Source: Pelobates cultripes (lineage: Eukaryota > Chordata > Amphibia > Anura > Pelobatidae). Taken from it: DNA of 64,000 bases. The notes beneath the pieces are model-generated. The model saw only the letters and a program-made list of their open reading frames with translations, ran no database searches and was not told where the DNA came from. Below, piece after piece: positions 1-11,189 of the stretch. The stretch's first letter is position 1. Every line of letters starts with the position of its first letter. The stretch is taken from the NCBI GenBank assembly GCA_933207985.1, contig OW240921.1:116363969-116427968 (forward strand), written 5' to 3'. Both the position numbers and the translations under genes were made by a program.

Positions 1-249
1 AATGTGTAATTCAGATTAATACACAGAGTATAAAATATAAACATTTTGCTTAAAATTAATTAGGAATTATTGCACCAGTAATCATTTGATGTGTATTGTT
101 GTTTAATTACCATGGTAATCCAGCACACGCGCAGAGAATCTCCTTGATCTCGCTGGAGCTGCTTTGGCGGCTAATAATCACCTGCAAGAAAAAGCACTGA
201 TGGAGTCAGGACCAGCCGTGGTCCAGTCATATTTTATCTCCAATACTAG
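1..249. other. Left edge, no recognised feature
   Basis: AT-rich lead-in. I see no exon, tandem unit or terminal inverted repeat here. By position it should be within intron 1 of pde9a, whose first coding exon lies at 2869-2937 on the minus strand. Confidence 0.4.
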
Positions 250-1240
250 CCTTAGTCGCCCATGGCCATTGTTTACCTCCTGGGGGGGAGAAGGGGGGAT
301 TTACCTACTGGGGGGTGAGAAGGGGGGGATTTACCTCCCATTTACCTCCTGGACTAGCCCCCCGTGCTCTTGGTCACTGTTTATCTCCTGGACTAGCCCT
401 GTTTAAATTGGCCACTGTTTATATTCAGGACTAGCCCCAAATGCTCTTGGCTGCTATTTATCTTCTGGACCAGCCCTCGGTGTCCCCTGACCACTGTATT
501 TCCTGGACTAGTCTTCGTGCCCATTGGCCACTGTTTATCTCCAGGACTAGCCCCCATTGCCCTTGGTCACTGTTTATCTTTTTGGACTAGCCCCGTTGGT
601 CTCTTGGACCAGACTCATTAATCTCCTGGACTAGCCCTGGTGCCCTTGGTCACTGCTTTTCTAGTAGACTAACACATGTGGACAGAGCCCTTGGCCTCTG
701 TTTATCTGTCCTTGGCTGCTGTATATCTCTTGGACTAGCCCTGCTGCCCAATGTTATTGTCTATCTCCTGGACTTGCCCTGTTGCCATTGGTCACTACTT
801 ATTTTGTGGACTAGCACCGTGTCCCTTGGCCTCTGTTTGTCTGCCCTAGGCTGCTGTATATCTCCTGGACTTGTCCTGTTGCCCTTGGCTGCTGTATTTC
901 TCCTGGACTAACCCCGTAGCCCTTGTATAACAAAAGAGCACAAAATAAGGTGTGGCCTCTGTTTATCTGCCCTTGGCTGCTGTATATCTCTTGGACTAGC
1001 CCCGGTGCCCAATGTTATTGTCTATCTCCTGGACTAGCCCTGTTGCCCTTGGTCACTGCTTATTTTGTGGACTAGCACCGTGTCCCTTGGCCTCTGTTTG
1101 TCTGCCCTTTGCTGCTGTATATCTCCTGGACTTGTCCTGTTGCCCTTGGCTGCTGTATATCTCCTGGACTTGTCCTGTTGCCCTTGGCTGCTGTATATCT
1201 CCTGGACTAACCCTGTTGCCTTTGTATAACAAAATATCAC
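250..1240. repeat. Degenerate minisatellite, block 1
   Basis: Imperfect tandem units of about 35-40 bp share the core 'atctcctggactagccc' followed by 'cttggctgctgt'. Units drift in length and sequence, so this is an old array. Apparent open frames through it, rich in Leu, Ser, Gly and Pro, follow the unit and are not genes. The array resumes at 2053 after a fold-back insertion. Confidence 0.85.
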
Positions 1241-2052
1241 AAAATAAGGTGTTTTTAGGTGAAGAAAGTGCACGAATCAGATAACACTCTCCTTAAATAA
1301 AGTGCAAAAGTATATTTATTGGGAGACTCAAACTTCCCTTTAGCAATGGAGTCACCCGAAGATCTCCTCAAATCTTCAATCAAATACAAGTGCAATATAT
1401 GGGGTTAATCCAGTTAGGGAAAATAAGAACAGCACAACATAGTGCAAAACTGTACAATAAAGTGACGGTGTATATTAAGTACCAATTGGCCACTCACACT
1501 TTGGAGCCAAATAAAGAGCCTTCAGAAAATAGTTGGTATCATTCTTCTCAGTTCTTGAACTTTATTGATGTCAGTCTTGTATTGGGGCATATATGGCTGC
1601 CTCTCACACTGAGCGCTTTTAACTCAATTTCTTTTCTGTGCTTTAAAATCAGGCTTTAATGATCAACCTGTCCCACAGTATGAGTGAACTAAGGGGCACG
1701 GTCGGAGCTTCAGTGGATGGATCTCTCAAGCCGCGAGATATTTTATCGTTGATGTGAAATAAAGGATTGTAGAAACATTTATCCTGTTAAGTGATTTACT
1801 CACTCAAACACTCATGCAGTGGAACAGGTTGAATGTCCCCAGCCCAGGTCATTAAAGCCTGATTTTAAAGCACAGAAAAAAAATTGAGTTAAAAGCGCTC
1901 AGTGTGAGCCCCAATACAAGACTGACATCAATAAAGTTCAAGAACTGAGAAGAATGATACCAACTATTTTCTGAAGGCTCTTTATTTGGCTCCAAAGTGT
2001 GAGTGACCAATTGGCACTTAATTTACACCCTCAGTTTATTGTACAGTTTTGA
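1241..2052. repeat. Fold-back (inverted repeat) interrupting the minisatellite
   Basis: An imperfect inverted repeat. The arm from about 1446 to 1692 is the reverse complement of about 1795 to 2050. Shared blocks include 'ttcttgaactttattgatgt', 'cactttggagccaaataaag' and 'aacctgt..cac..catgagtga'. The loop is about 100 bp. The outer left flank carries AATAAA-like stretches (about 1297) and a phrase beginning 'tataacaaaa' that also occurs near 925 inside the array. Likely an inverted-duplicated mobile element; the family was not recognised. Confidence 0.75.
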
Positions 2053-2480
2053 CCGTTGCCCTTCGCCTCTGTTTATCTGCTCTTGGTTGCTGTATGTCTC
2101 CTTTACTAGCCCCAGTGCTATCCCAGTTGTTGTTGATCTCCTGGACTAGTCCTCGTTTCACCCTGACCACTGTGTATGTCCTGGACTATACCCCGTTGCC
2201 CTTGGCCGCTGTTTATCTCCTGGACTAGCCCCCTTGGCTGCTATTTATCTCCTGGACTAGCCCCCGTTACCCTTGGCTGCTATTTATCTCCTGGACTAGC
2301 CCCCGTTACCCTTGGCTGCTATTTATCTCCTGGACTAGCCCCCGTTACCCTTGGCTGCTATTTATCTCCTGGACTAGCCCCTGTTACCCTTGGCTGCTAT
2401 TTATCTCCTGGACTAGCCCCCCATTGTTACCCTTGGCCCCCGTAGGCCCTTGGCTTATCTCCTGGACTAGCCCTCGGTTC
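2053..2480. repeat. Minisatellite, block 2 with near-perfect 39-bp units
   Basis: Same family as 250-1240. From about 2205 to 2420 there are at least five near-identical units of about 39 bp, 'ggctgctatttatctcctgg' followed by 'actagcccccgttaccctt'. The higher identity points to more recent expansion than in block 1. Confidence 0.9.
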
Positions 2481-2868
2481 ACTGCATTAAGGGACTCTCA
2501 GATTCCCTCCCATTAGGCAGAGCTCTTAACCTCACTCAGTGAGCTGAAACCAGAGAAATGTGACCTCTTATATGAATGTGAAGTCTGTTACTATCACAGT
2601 ATGGAGGGGTAATAGAGGGTGATTTACTAAACTGTGAATTATCAGGGACTCACTAGGGCTTTACAAACTCAAGGCTAAAATACTTGACCTGGAAACAGCT
2701 GAGTTTAACATCAATTTGTCCACATTTTGTAGTTCCTGGTCAATCCCAGACCATCTTCAATTTCGGGAAAAACCTTTAAACCGCGGACATTTTTTTAAAA
2801 CACTTTGTAACTTTGTATTGTGTAAATGTTTCTCTTTCAGCTGATGGTAGGTTTCTTTGTCCACTTAC
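2481..2868. other. Presumed pde9a intron 1 sequence
   Basis: Non-repetitive sequence directly downstream, on the minus strand, of the pde9a exon 1 splice donor. No further exon was seen in the window to the left; the second exon would lie outside. Confidence 0.5.
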
Positions 2869-2937
2869 CTTCTGAACTTTCCCGTCCACTTCCAAAAATA
2901 TCGTCTTCTGGCTGCTACTTGATGCTCCGGATCCCAT
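2869..2937 (-). CDS. pde9a: pde9a first coding exon (cGMP-specific 3',5'-cyclic phosphodiesterase 9A)
   Basis: PDE9A is a high-affinity phosphodiesterase that hydrolyses cGMP. The minus strand has ATG at 2937 and 23 codons ending in frame at a consensus donor, AAG|gtaagt, at 2869/2868. The peptide starts MGSGASSSSQ and continues KTIFLEVDGKVQK. Remembered human PDE9A starts MGSGSSS and has an A-I-Y-L-D-I-D-G-R-I-Q-K block ending at the same residue count, so length, motif and exon border agree. The catalytic HD domain is encoded by later exons outside the window. The MG...S start fits an N-myristoylation consensus (inference). The slc37a gene lies upstream in the same orientation, matching the human SLC37A1-PDE9A order. 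Confidence 0.85.
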
Positions 2938-3120
2938 CGCTCTCAGCGTATTTCGATTCTCAGGATCTGTAAATTAGCGGAACTCTGCCGTCTTTACAAA
3001 GATACAGAGAGCGTCTGCTGAATCTCTGTGTTACAGCTGTTTTACACCTTTTGATCCTTTGTTACGATGCTCTCTGTCAGCACTAGCTGAATGGAAAGTA
3101 AGATCAAGGTGTGATTATAT
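2938..3120 (-). promoter_or_regulatory. Putative pde9a 5'UTR / upstream region
   Basis: Sequence immediately 5' of the pde9a ATG on the minus strand. A pyrimidine-poor 'ttacag' at about 2973-2978 could be an acceptor of a short 5' exon, but continuous 5'UTR is equally possible. No TATA box is evident. The region is moderately GC-rich compared with surrounding intron. The transcription start cannot be fixed from sequence. Confidence 0.35.
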
Positions 3121-3933
3121 TCGCAGATCGAGCCCCCGGACACGTTGTCATGACAGTATGCACAGCGTATTCTCCTGACAGCAGCCTCCGGGGACTTTTA
3201 TGGCCAGAAACATATTTACTATGAAAGCAACTAAGCCCGGGGCAGCAGAACGAAGAGGTCACAACTACACGGCATTTACTTAAACTCGTTAAATTAGTTT
3301 TTCTTGCTTTAATGTGATTCGCTCCTTCTCTATTTGCCAGCAGTATCTGAAAAACGAGATGGAACAAGGTGCTTAAATGTATACACAATACGCACATAAT
3401 TTGACAACATTACACACTCAGTCATCAACGTGACTTCACACCGACACACACGTAGAATGATTACACATATCTGTACGTTAAATACTGCTGTACTGGGGTT
3501 ATAGTTCCAGGAGTGTCCTGGTTCCATTTTACATGGTCTGACAACTTACCTGTGTCCCCCAGGAGCAGCATTGCATGCAGTCTGATCCAGCAGGAGTCCT
3601 CGAATGTCACCACAGGGTAAAACCCGGCCAATGCGGACGTTCTCAGTCAGTGCATGCACTTCTGAATGGCCCTGGCTTACTCTGTAGAATTAACTGGATT
3701 CTCCTAAATGAGAAAACTGGGAGCAGAGTTTGTCACCATTCACAAAATATGGGAACCAGGTAAGTTGTCAAACTGTCCTAAAAATAGACTGATTTATCTC
3801 ACGATGGCATTTTGAGTCAGATTAACATTGGGCTAAGGGATTGGCGACCAAAATGTAAATGTTCAATTGTTTTTCCAGTCTCCACTCTCAATGTATGGTG
3901 TTTAATATTCATTGCTCCCTTTACGCTGCGCAG
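3121..3933. other. Intergenic sequence upstream of pde9a
   Basis: Mostly unique-looking sequence. A 13-bp inverted pair, 'gacaacttacctg' near 3540 and 'caggtaagttgtc' near 3757, looks like facing splice donors but is more simply a small inverted repeat. No coding exon was supported. Confidence 0.4.
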
Positions 3934-4992
3934 CAGGCCCGGACTGGTCACAGGACATCCCCTGCCGGCCCCTGCAGGGCCGGCACTATCCGAGCGCCGG
4001 CCCCGCTGTTTGCCATGGAGGGCCGGTGGGGAGATCAAAGCTCTCCCTCACCGGCCCATTTAAATAGACCTGCGGCTCGGGAGGGAGGGAGAGGACACGG
4101 CGGAGCGCTATCTTGCAGCTCCGCCGGGTTCCTCTCGCGAGATCCAGCGCGTTGCCATGGCAACGACCAGATATCGTGAGTGTGAACTCTAGCCTACAGG
4201 CTAGAGTTCACTAACCACTGGACCACCAGGGATGATGAGTGCTGCCCCCCCCCCTCCTCCCAGATACCATCGTGCCGGACCTCTCCCAGGCTAAAGGTAA
4301 GGAGGGGGGGGATATATAATGCATTTTTGTTGTTGGTTTTTTTACCCTCCCAACACACAATCACTTTTAACATTCACACACAGCAGTCTCACACACACAT
4401 CACCCTCAGCACTATCACACTCAGCACTATCACACACAGCACCCTCACACACATCACACTCAGCAGTCTCACACATAGCACCCTCACACACATCACACTC
4501 AGCAGTCTCACACACATCACATCACACTCAGCACTCACACATATCACACTCAGCACCCTCACACACATCACACTTACCACTATCACACACGGCACCCTCA
4601 CACACATCACACTTAGCACCCTCACACACAGCACTCTCACACTCATCACACTCAGCACCGTCACACAAATCACACACAGCACCCACACACACAAAGCACA
4701 CACCTCACACACAGCACCCACACACACAGCACCCTCACACACAGCACCCTCACACACAGCACCCTCACACACTGCACCCTCACACACTGCACCCTTAAAC
4801 ACAGCACCCTTAAACACATCATACACAACATCATCACACACAGCACCCCTCAAACACAGCATCCATTACACACACATACTGCACCCTTCACATACACACT
4901 ACACCCCTCACAGACACCAACTGCACACCTCACACATACACACAGAACTCCAACACACTGCACTAAACACACACACACATACAATACTTCCA

Positions 4993-5041
<49 letters not shown>

Positions 5042-5930
5042 CACAGCACCCTTCACACACACTGAACCCCTCACACACACATACTGCACCCCTAAACATA
5101 TTACATTCCAGACACACTATCCCTTACCCAACTATGGATCATATACACACACTAAATCCCCATATACACTCTGATTCTGTTATATACACACACTCACTAG
5201 ATCTCATACACATTCTGGGTCCTTCAAACACACACTAGACTCCTGTACACACACACACACACACACACTGCACCACCTACACACACTACATTCCTAACAT
5301 ACACACTGTGGATCCCTTATACACACACTAGATTCCTTGTAAACAAACACATGCTACACCCCTAAACGCACACTCTCTACAACCCCTACAAACACTACAT
5401 CACCTATATACACGCACACACTATAGCCTGTGTGCACACATTTACTACATCCCCTATACACACACACATTCTCTTCAGCTCCTAGCCACATATGCATTAC
5501 ATTACACCACAAACACAACACGACTAAAACCGACCTTATTACACAATACCACACCACGACCAGCTCACTCTGCACACACACAATCCCACAAGCAGGCTCC
5601 AAACACATGCACAATACTCTTTCCTGGCCCTTTCGTCTCCTGGTATCCATTTATAGAGACACCAGAGACAAGTTTCAAGGAAACACAGTGCAAGCATGTT
5701 ATTAAATTTGCTTGCACTGTGCAGAACAAATACAGGTTTGTTTTTTTCTCATGCTAGAGCTCTTTAGCAGAGCTCTGCCCTGGAAGAGCATTGACCCAAC
5801 GCTCACTTTGAGAGGGGGCGTGTTTGTCTTTGGTGATGACGAAACACACCCTCTCTGCCCCGCCCCCTTCTTAGTGGGCTGCTGTGCTAAAAAAATGCCC
5901 GGGCTGAATTTTTCTCCCAGTCCGGCCCTG
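3934..5930. mobile_element. hAT-type non-autonomous element, family 1 copy 1
   Basis: Termini CAGGCCCGGACTGG and CCAGTCCGGCCCTG are inverted repeats, and both flanks carry the exact 8-bp duplication ctgcgcag (3926-3933 and 5931-5938). CAG..CTG ends plus an 8-bp target duplication are characteristic of the hAT superfamily. There is no transposase ORF. The interior contains a short hairpin (about 4182-4211, 'gtgaactctagcc' against its complement) and a long CA-rich array. Two more copies of this family are at 33846 and 55827. Confidence 0.9.
4370..5600. repeat. CA-rich micro/minisatellite inside hAT family 1
   Basis: Degenerate repeats of the type 'cacacagcaccct' with embedded (CA)n and a (TA)n run near 5000-5022. 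Long overlapping open frames here (His, Thr and Ser rich on plus; Val and Cys rich on minus) are repeat artefacts. Confidence 0.9.
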
Positions 5931-6464
5931 CTGCGCAGTACACAGATGGTGACGTGTGCAGTACCGGGTTTCCAGTTACGTAATCGCAATCACACAGGAC
6001 AGAGGTCAGGGTCTGCATCAGTCATCGTTAATTTTTCCATAACTGCTATCAATAACATTCCACCATTTCCTTTTTACGCACATAAAACACTAAATTCAGC
6101 ACGGATGCCACAGGGCACCAAAACCACTACAGCTAGATGATAAAGGGTATATGGGGTTGGAACACTGACTTGCCAGAGCAGAGTATAGCAATAAACGGAA
6201 TCAGATGACAGACTATGGCGCTGCCCAGTGCAGTCAATATCGCTGATCAGACGGATTATAATCCTCTATTCCCATTCACAAACGATTTTCTCACAAACTA
6301 AGAATTTGTAGCCAAGTGGAATTCATTTCCACAACAATCAACCTGCAGCCGTGCCAGTTATGTATATATTTGGGTCTTGTCAACTGATGGTTGGGTGGTA
6401 TACAATTCTGTTAAAAGAGCAGCAGTCTCCAAAGAGAAATGGAGTCTCACCATGTCTCTTACCA
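5931..6464. other. Unassigned intergenic sequence
   Basis: No exon, tandem repeat or terminal repeat recognised, apart from the 8-bp hAT target duplication at its left edge. Confidence 0.4.
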
Positions 6465-7700
6465 TTTATACCTGTAGTTTATCGCTATAATATTCTGTAT
6501 ATGGAGTTTGTTATTTTCAGTGAATGTGTTCCACCAATATTCCATCTACACACAGTTATTAATATTTGGGGGATTGAAAAGTTAATCTGATTCTATTGTA
6601 TCCAACACGTGTGCTCTCCCCACCCCTCACACTCTCCATCCTGTGCTCCTCCTGGCTGTAAATATCTTTATATAACGGTCTTATCTCCATCCCTGTTCCT
6701 TAGGTCTCACGTCACAAACCCCCGAAAAATGCAATATTGAGAATCCCCATTTTTTCTAAGTATTTACCACCTAGGTTCCTGCTAAATGTATAGCATGCCC
6801 CTCCACCTGCTTGAGATCTTAGTTAATTACCTCCTCGTTCCCTTTACATTTTACCAGTAGCTTTTACTCTTGATTAATTTCCTCTGGTCATCACTTCCAG
6901 ATCCCCCCTGCTACCTCTTGTGTCAGATCCCTATTATATCCTTCAGATCAGGGGTTCCAAACCCAGTCCTCAAGTACACCCTACCGTCCAGGATGTAGAG
7001 AGTACCCCTTACCCGTCCAGGATGTAGGGATTATATACCTAACAGTCCAAGATGTAGCGATTACCCCCTATTAGTTCAGGATTTAGGGATTACCCAGTAA
7101 CAGTCCAGGATTTACGGATTATCCAGTAACAGTCCAGGATTTAGTGATTACCCCCCTATTAGTCTAGGATTTAGGGATTACCCCATAACAGTCCAGGATT
7201 TAGGGATTACCCCCCTATTAGTCCAGGATTTAGGGATTACGACATAACAGTCCAGGATTACCCCATAACAATCCAGGGCTTAGGGATTACCCCCTATTAG
7301 TCCAGGATTTAGGGATTACCCCATAACAGTCCAGGGTTTTGGAATTACCCCGTAACAGTCCAGGGTTTTGGAATTACCCCGTAACAGTCCAGGGTTTAGG
7401 AATTACCCTGTAACAGTCCAGGGTTTAGGGATTACCCAGTCGTGTTTTTAGGAAGAAGAAGAAGAAGAAAAAAACACTTTAGACACAACAGGGTAACCCC
7501 TAAATCCTGGACTGGTAGGGGGTACTTGAGAAATTAGTTGGGAACCCCTGCTTTAGATTGTAAACTCAGGCCGTCTAAGCACTTTGTATAAAAGAGCTTC
7601 AATAGCTAGATCTCAGCTCACGGGCCTGGATCTCTTTATATTTTGTACTGGTCTCATACATTCTCTCCTAATTGTACAGAATCTGTTGGAGCAGGTTTAT
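6465..7700. repeat. Dispersed repeat R1, copy 1 (split by a hAT insertion)
   Basis: 6465-6948 and 7559-7700 align in order with 21085-21720. Shared phrases are 'acagttattaatatt', 'ctcacactctcc', 'agcactttgtataaaagagc' and 'ctaattgtaca'. The second copy ends in 'ctgcggaatctgtgtgcgct' and an AAATAA tail, a 3' end style of vertebrate LINE/SINE families. Strand and class are not certain. Confidence 0.7.
6949..7550. mobile_element. hAT-type MITE carrying a 28-bp tandem array
   Basis: Starts CAGGGGTTCCAAACC and ends GTTGGGAACCCCTG. Flanks are cttcagat (6941-6948) and ctttagat (7551-7558), an 8-bp duplication with one mismatch. The related copy of the host repeat at about 21559 reads 'tatcctttagattgtaa' without the insert, an empty-site paralog. 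The interior (about 6990-7470) is a tandem array built on 'agtccaggatttagggatta'. Confidence 0.92.
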
Positions 7701-8445
7701 TTTGATTGCTCCACTTTTAGAATTTTTCTTTGCAATCAGTCTGTTTAAATAGGCCCGCCTCCCCACAGGGACCTCACTGTAGTGAAGCATAAACATGAAC
7801 AAGGTTTACAGAATGAAGTGGTGGTTGCCCCTTATCTTTCCCAACATAAATTTTCCACTAGAAATGGGTATTCTTTGTAGAGATCTGGTAACGGAAATAT
7901 GCGTTTTCATATTTTTTATATCAATGTTCATTCTGCTCCATGGTTTGCAGATTTGAAATTTTTCCCCTTTTTTATATAATGTTTAATAGTTTTGGAATGT
8001 TGGGATAAAAGTCAGAGATTTATTGAAATCTTAACACGAGCACTGCAGTCCTGTCAATGTCGTACAATTTATTTCTTTTCATAGTTAGTGCATTAACTAA
8101 AAGCAGCAGAGGAACAAATTCCCAGAGGGACCTGGAGTGAGTCTAACCGAATGTGATAATTGGGGGACAGAAATAGAATCGTAGAAACACAGATTAATAC
8201 ACAAGACTAATAATACTGCTCTGCACTGCCTGTTAGCATCACAGCTCAGCCCTTCCATTTCAGAACTAAAGCAATGGAGGTTGCAGGTTACCGTTAACAT
8301 GACCACGGATTACCAGGTAAGTGCAGGTAGGATGCCCTGTCAACTAAAACAACAACTGAAGCTAAATATGAGTAGCTGTTTTATTTTCGTTTTTTTTCCC
8401 CTTTTAGATTTTTCTCTATTTGTGCTATAATACGCAAAGCAACGT
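7701..8445. other. Unassigned intergenic sequence
   Basis: AT-rich sequence without recognised gene, array or terminal repeats. Confidence 0.4.
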
Positions 8446-8625
8446 TTCCAAACCTCATCCACCAAAAAGTCCATGAAAAACAAGAACAAAAAAAACGCAT
8501 TCACTAAAAACGCCCAGTCCAAAACCTTGTCCATTACAACACCCAGTCCAAAACCTCATCTGCTAAAATGCCCAGTCCATAACCTCGTCCATTAAAACGT
8601 CCAGTCCAAAACCTCATCCATTAAA

Positions 8626-9333
8626 GCGGCACTGTCATGCCGAACTTACCTTTCCTCAATCTCTTCCTCTTCTCCCCCTCTCTCAGGATCTGTTATTCTT
8701 TTCTTCCTGTCTTCTTTAGTTTTCTTTAAAATCATAAGACAAAGTAGGGACTCTTTGCCTTATGGAAGATTCCTCCGCTTGACCAGCGGAGGAGCAAAGT
8801 GTGCTTCATTTCCGTTGGTCAGAGCAATTTTCCCATGATCCCTAGCTTTCCTCAGGGTTCCCACGATGCTTCCTGTCACTTTACACTAAACTGCCGAATT
8901 GCGTTCTAACTGAATGACAACAGTCTGTTCGTTTCTTTTAGAACGCAATTCGGCACTTTATTCGGATCAGAATTTCATTCTAATGAATGAAATTCTGATC
9001 CTATTCATTGCTGTGGCTGCATCTTGCAGCCGTTTAGTAGATAACTCCCTAATTCCCACGGTATAATGGAGCTATCTACTAAAAGGCTGAAAGACCTAAA
9101 TTGGTCTTTCAGCCAAATTTACTAATACTAAGTAAAGATTACTTAGTATTAGTAACTTAAATGCCCCTACTCGCTATACCGCGAGTAGGGGCATGTGTAG
9201 TAAGCAGTGAGCAGCGTATAGCTGCTCACTGTAAAAAAACAAACAAAAAACTAATAACCCCCCACTCCCCCCATGCCCGTGGGGGCCCTAAAACCTGGCC
9301 CCCACCCCTGCGCGGTGGGTGGGGGCCCTAATA
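8626..9333. mobile_element. Multi-hairpin MITE-like element (right end lost in gap)
   Basis: Starts near 'gcggcactgtcatgccgaac' inside a minisatellite unit. From 8892 it is a chain of adjacent, nearly perfect hairpins: 8892-8908/8939-8955, 8964-8979/8986-9001, then stems on 'tttagtagata', 'ggctgaaagacc', 'tactaatactaagta', 'gcccctactcgc' and 'agtgagcagc', ending near 9230. There is no coding potential. The right terminus falls in the N run. Confidence 0.75.
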
Positions 9334-9433
9334 NNNNNNNNNNNNNNNNNNNNNNNNNNNNNNNNNNNNNNNNNNNNNNNNNNNNNNNNNNNNNNNNNNN
9401 NNNNNNNNNNNNNNNNNNNNNNNNNNNNNNNNN
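9334..9433. other. Assembly gap (100 N)
   Basis: Exactly 100 N, a conventional placeholder for a gap of unknown size. It sits between a GC-rich direct/inverted repeat ('gtgggggccct') and the 28-bp minisatellite. Open frames spanning it are meaningless. Confidence 0.98.
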
Positions 9434-10037
9434 TAAAACACCCAGTCCAAAACCACATCCACTAAAACACCCAGTCCCAAACATCATCCACCAAAACACT
9501 CAGTCCAATACCTCATCCGCTAAAACACCCAGTCCAAAACCTCATCCACTAAAACGCCCGGTCCAAAACCTCATCCATTAAAACGCCCAGTCCAAAACCT
9601 CATGCATTAAAACGCCCAGTCCATAACCTCATTCATTAAAACACCCAGTCCAAAACCTCATTCATTAAAACGCCCAGTCCAAAACATCATCCACCAAAAC
9701 ACTCAGTCCAATACCTCATCCGCTAAAACACCCAGTCCAAAACCATCTGCTAAAACACCCAGTCCAAAACCTCATCCATTAAAACACCCAGTCCAAAACC
9801 TCATCCATTAAAACGCCCAGTCCAAAACCTCATCCATTAAAACACCCAGTCCAAAACCTCGTCCATTAAAACGCCCAGTCCAAAACCTCGTCCATTAAAA
9901 TGCCCAGTCCAAAACCTCGTCCGCTAAAACACCCAGTCCAAAACCTCATCCATTAAAATGTCCAGTCCAAAACCTCATCCATTAAAATGCCCAGTCCAAA
10001 ACGCCCAGTCCAATACCTCATCCATTAAAACACCCAC

Positions 10038-10155
10038 ATACAATATAAGGTGGAGTGTCTTCTTATTATAATAAATATCCTGTATCTCTAAAAAACTGAA
10101 CAAATAAAAGCATATGATAGTGCAGTATTGTCTGTTATATAAAGAGGTAGTAGTA
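10038..10155 (-). repeat. PLE terminal segment (repeated at 20640-20755)
   Basis: About 116 bp, 'catacaatataaggtggagt' through 'gtctgttatataaag', with only a few differences from 20640-20755 in direct orientation. An inverted, partly degenerate version lies at about 25150-25250 in copy B. Confidence 0.85.
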
Positions 10156-10415
10156 GAATAGGAGGAGTATCACTCACAAGTGCAGAGCCTCCAAGTATGG
10201 CTCAATTTTCCAGTATTGTTGGATATGAGGTTCCCACTGCCTTCTTTGTATGGCTGGTGATCAAATATTCCTCTCGGGAACAGGTAATATTTTCCAAGGT
10301 GCTTTATTATAAAGTGCACAAAAAATGTAACAAATTAAAAAACATAGATAAAAATTAAAATTACAAGACCTTACAAATTGAAGGTGAGTAGTATGAAGAG
10401 TCTTTGGTTCAAAGA

Positions 10416-10478
10416 GTCTATGGTGCAAAACGCGTTTCACCTCCTATAGAGGCTTCATCAGTTGCTGTGGAATGTGAG
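10416..10478 (-). ncRNA. Hammerhead-ribozyme-like motif, PLE copy A
   Basis: Minus strand: stem I half 'cagcaa', core CTGATGA (10055 block: 10455-10461), an extra A, stem II GCCTC-loop-GAGGT, then GAAACGCGTT. The predicted cleavage point is followed by TTGC, complementary to the GCAA of stem I. Stem III is only A-U and C-G around GC and is self-complementary (ACGCGT), as in minimal hammerheads thought to act as dimers. PLEs are established carriers of hammerheads; activity here is inferred. Confidence 0.72.
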
Positions 10479-10487
10479 AAGAATGTT

Positions 10488-10601
10488 CTTTATATACTTT
10501 TAATCCAGAGTGGTCATGAAGATCAGCTGATTTTCGGCGTCCTCATTTCACTTCCGGTTTCCGGGTTATTGCGTTCCACTAATGGACTGCAAATGACGTC
10601 A
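10488..10601 (-). promoter_or_regulatory. PLE copy A internal promoter (TATA box and CRE)
   Basis: Minus strand: TATATAAAG at 10488-10496, about 27 bp upstream of the hammerhead core, and a perfect TGACGTCA at 10594-10601. Palindromic blocks on 'gcgttcca' lie further upstream (about 10663-10750). The same layout exists in copy B. The spacing predicts transcripts starting at the ribozyme 5' edge (inference). Confidence 0.6.
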
Positions 10602-11189
10602 TTTTCGATGACCATTTCCTGTCTCTAGCATCCGAAGTGTGATTTCCGGTTTCGCTTCCAGTTTGCGTTCCAACGGTGGAACGCAAGACGTCATAATCCC
10701 GCATGTATATCGGCGGGACTTCCGTCATGCGTTCCACCGTTGGAACGCATGAATTGCGATCGTTATTTCCTTGTAACAGGGCTTATATCCAGATAGTATT
10801 CACAATCATTTTCATTATACTGAGTTCATAATTCAGCAGCACACCACTTGTCATGTAAAAAAAGGGAGCTATTCACATGATAGAAGGGATATTGTGTAAA
10901 TAATATATAATAATAAAGAAAAAAAAACTCAATACTGAGTAAACAATTAAAAGTATATGTCAATAATGAATTTAACATAAAAGAGCGTCAATTCAGTTTA
11001 ATACATCAAAATAAATTGTCACTTTTTAGGGTAAATGTCCTAAAATATATATATTGAAAGCAGAATAAATACCTATAAAATCTATATGATTTATAATATC
11101 AAATATAAAATACATATTAAATGAACCATCTAAAATCTAAAATATCATATAAAATAAAAGTATATAAATAAATACAAATACACACCTTA

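Larger units (their letters stand above)
8446..10037. repeat. 28-bp minisatellite (interrupted)
   Basis: Tandem units of about 28 bp, 'cccagtccaaaacctcatcc' plus 'attaaaac', occur at 8446-8625 and 9434-10037. They are broken by a hairpin-rich element and the assembly gap. A single further unit ('attaaaacacccagtcc') reappears at 25355, so the whole 10038-25354 block was inserted into this array. Confidence 0.92.

Noticed and set aside
3540..3770. Facing splice-donor-like motifs (gacaacttacctg and caggtaagttgtc)
   Set aside because: No flanking open reading frame or acceptor; more simply a short inverted repeat.
4319..5238. Long open frame rich in His, Thr, Ser and Ile
   Set aside because: It follows the CA-rich satellite inside a hAT element; opposite strand and other frames are also open, as expected of a repeat.
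9251..9581. Open frames spanning the assembly gap
   Set aside because: They contain 34 unknown residues from the N run and repeat sequence on both sides.
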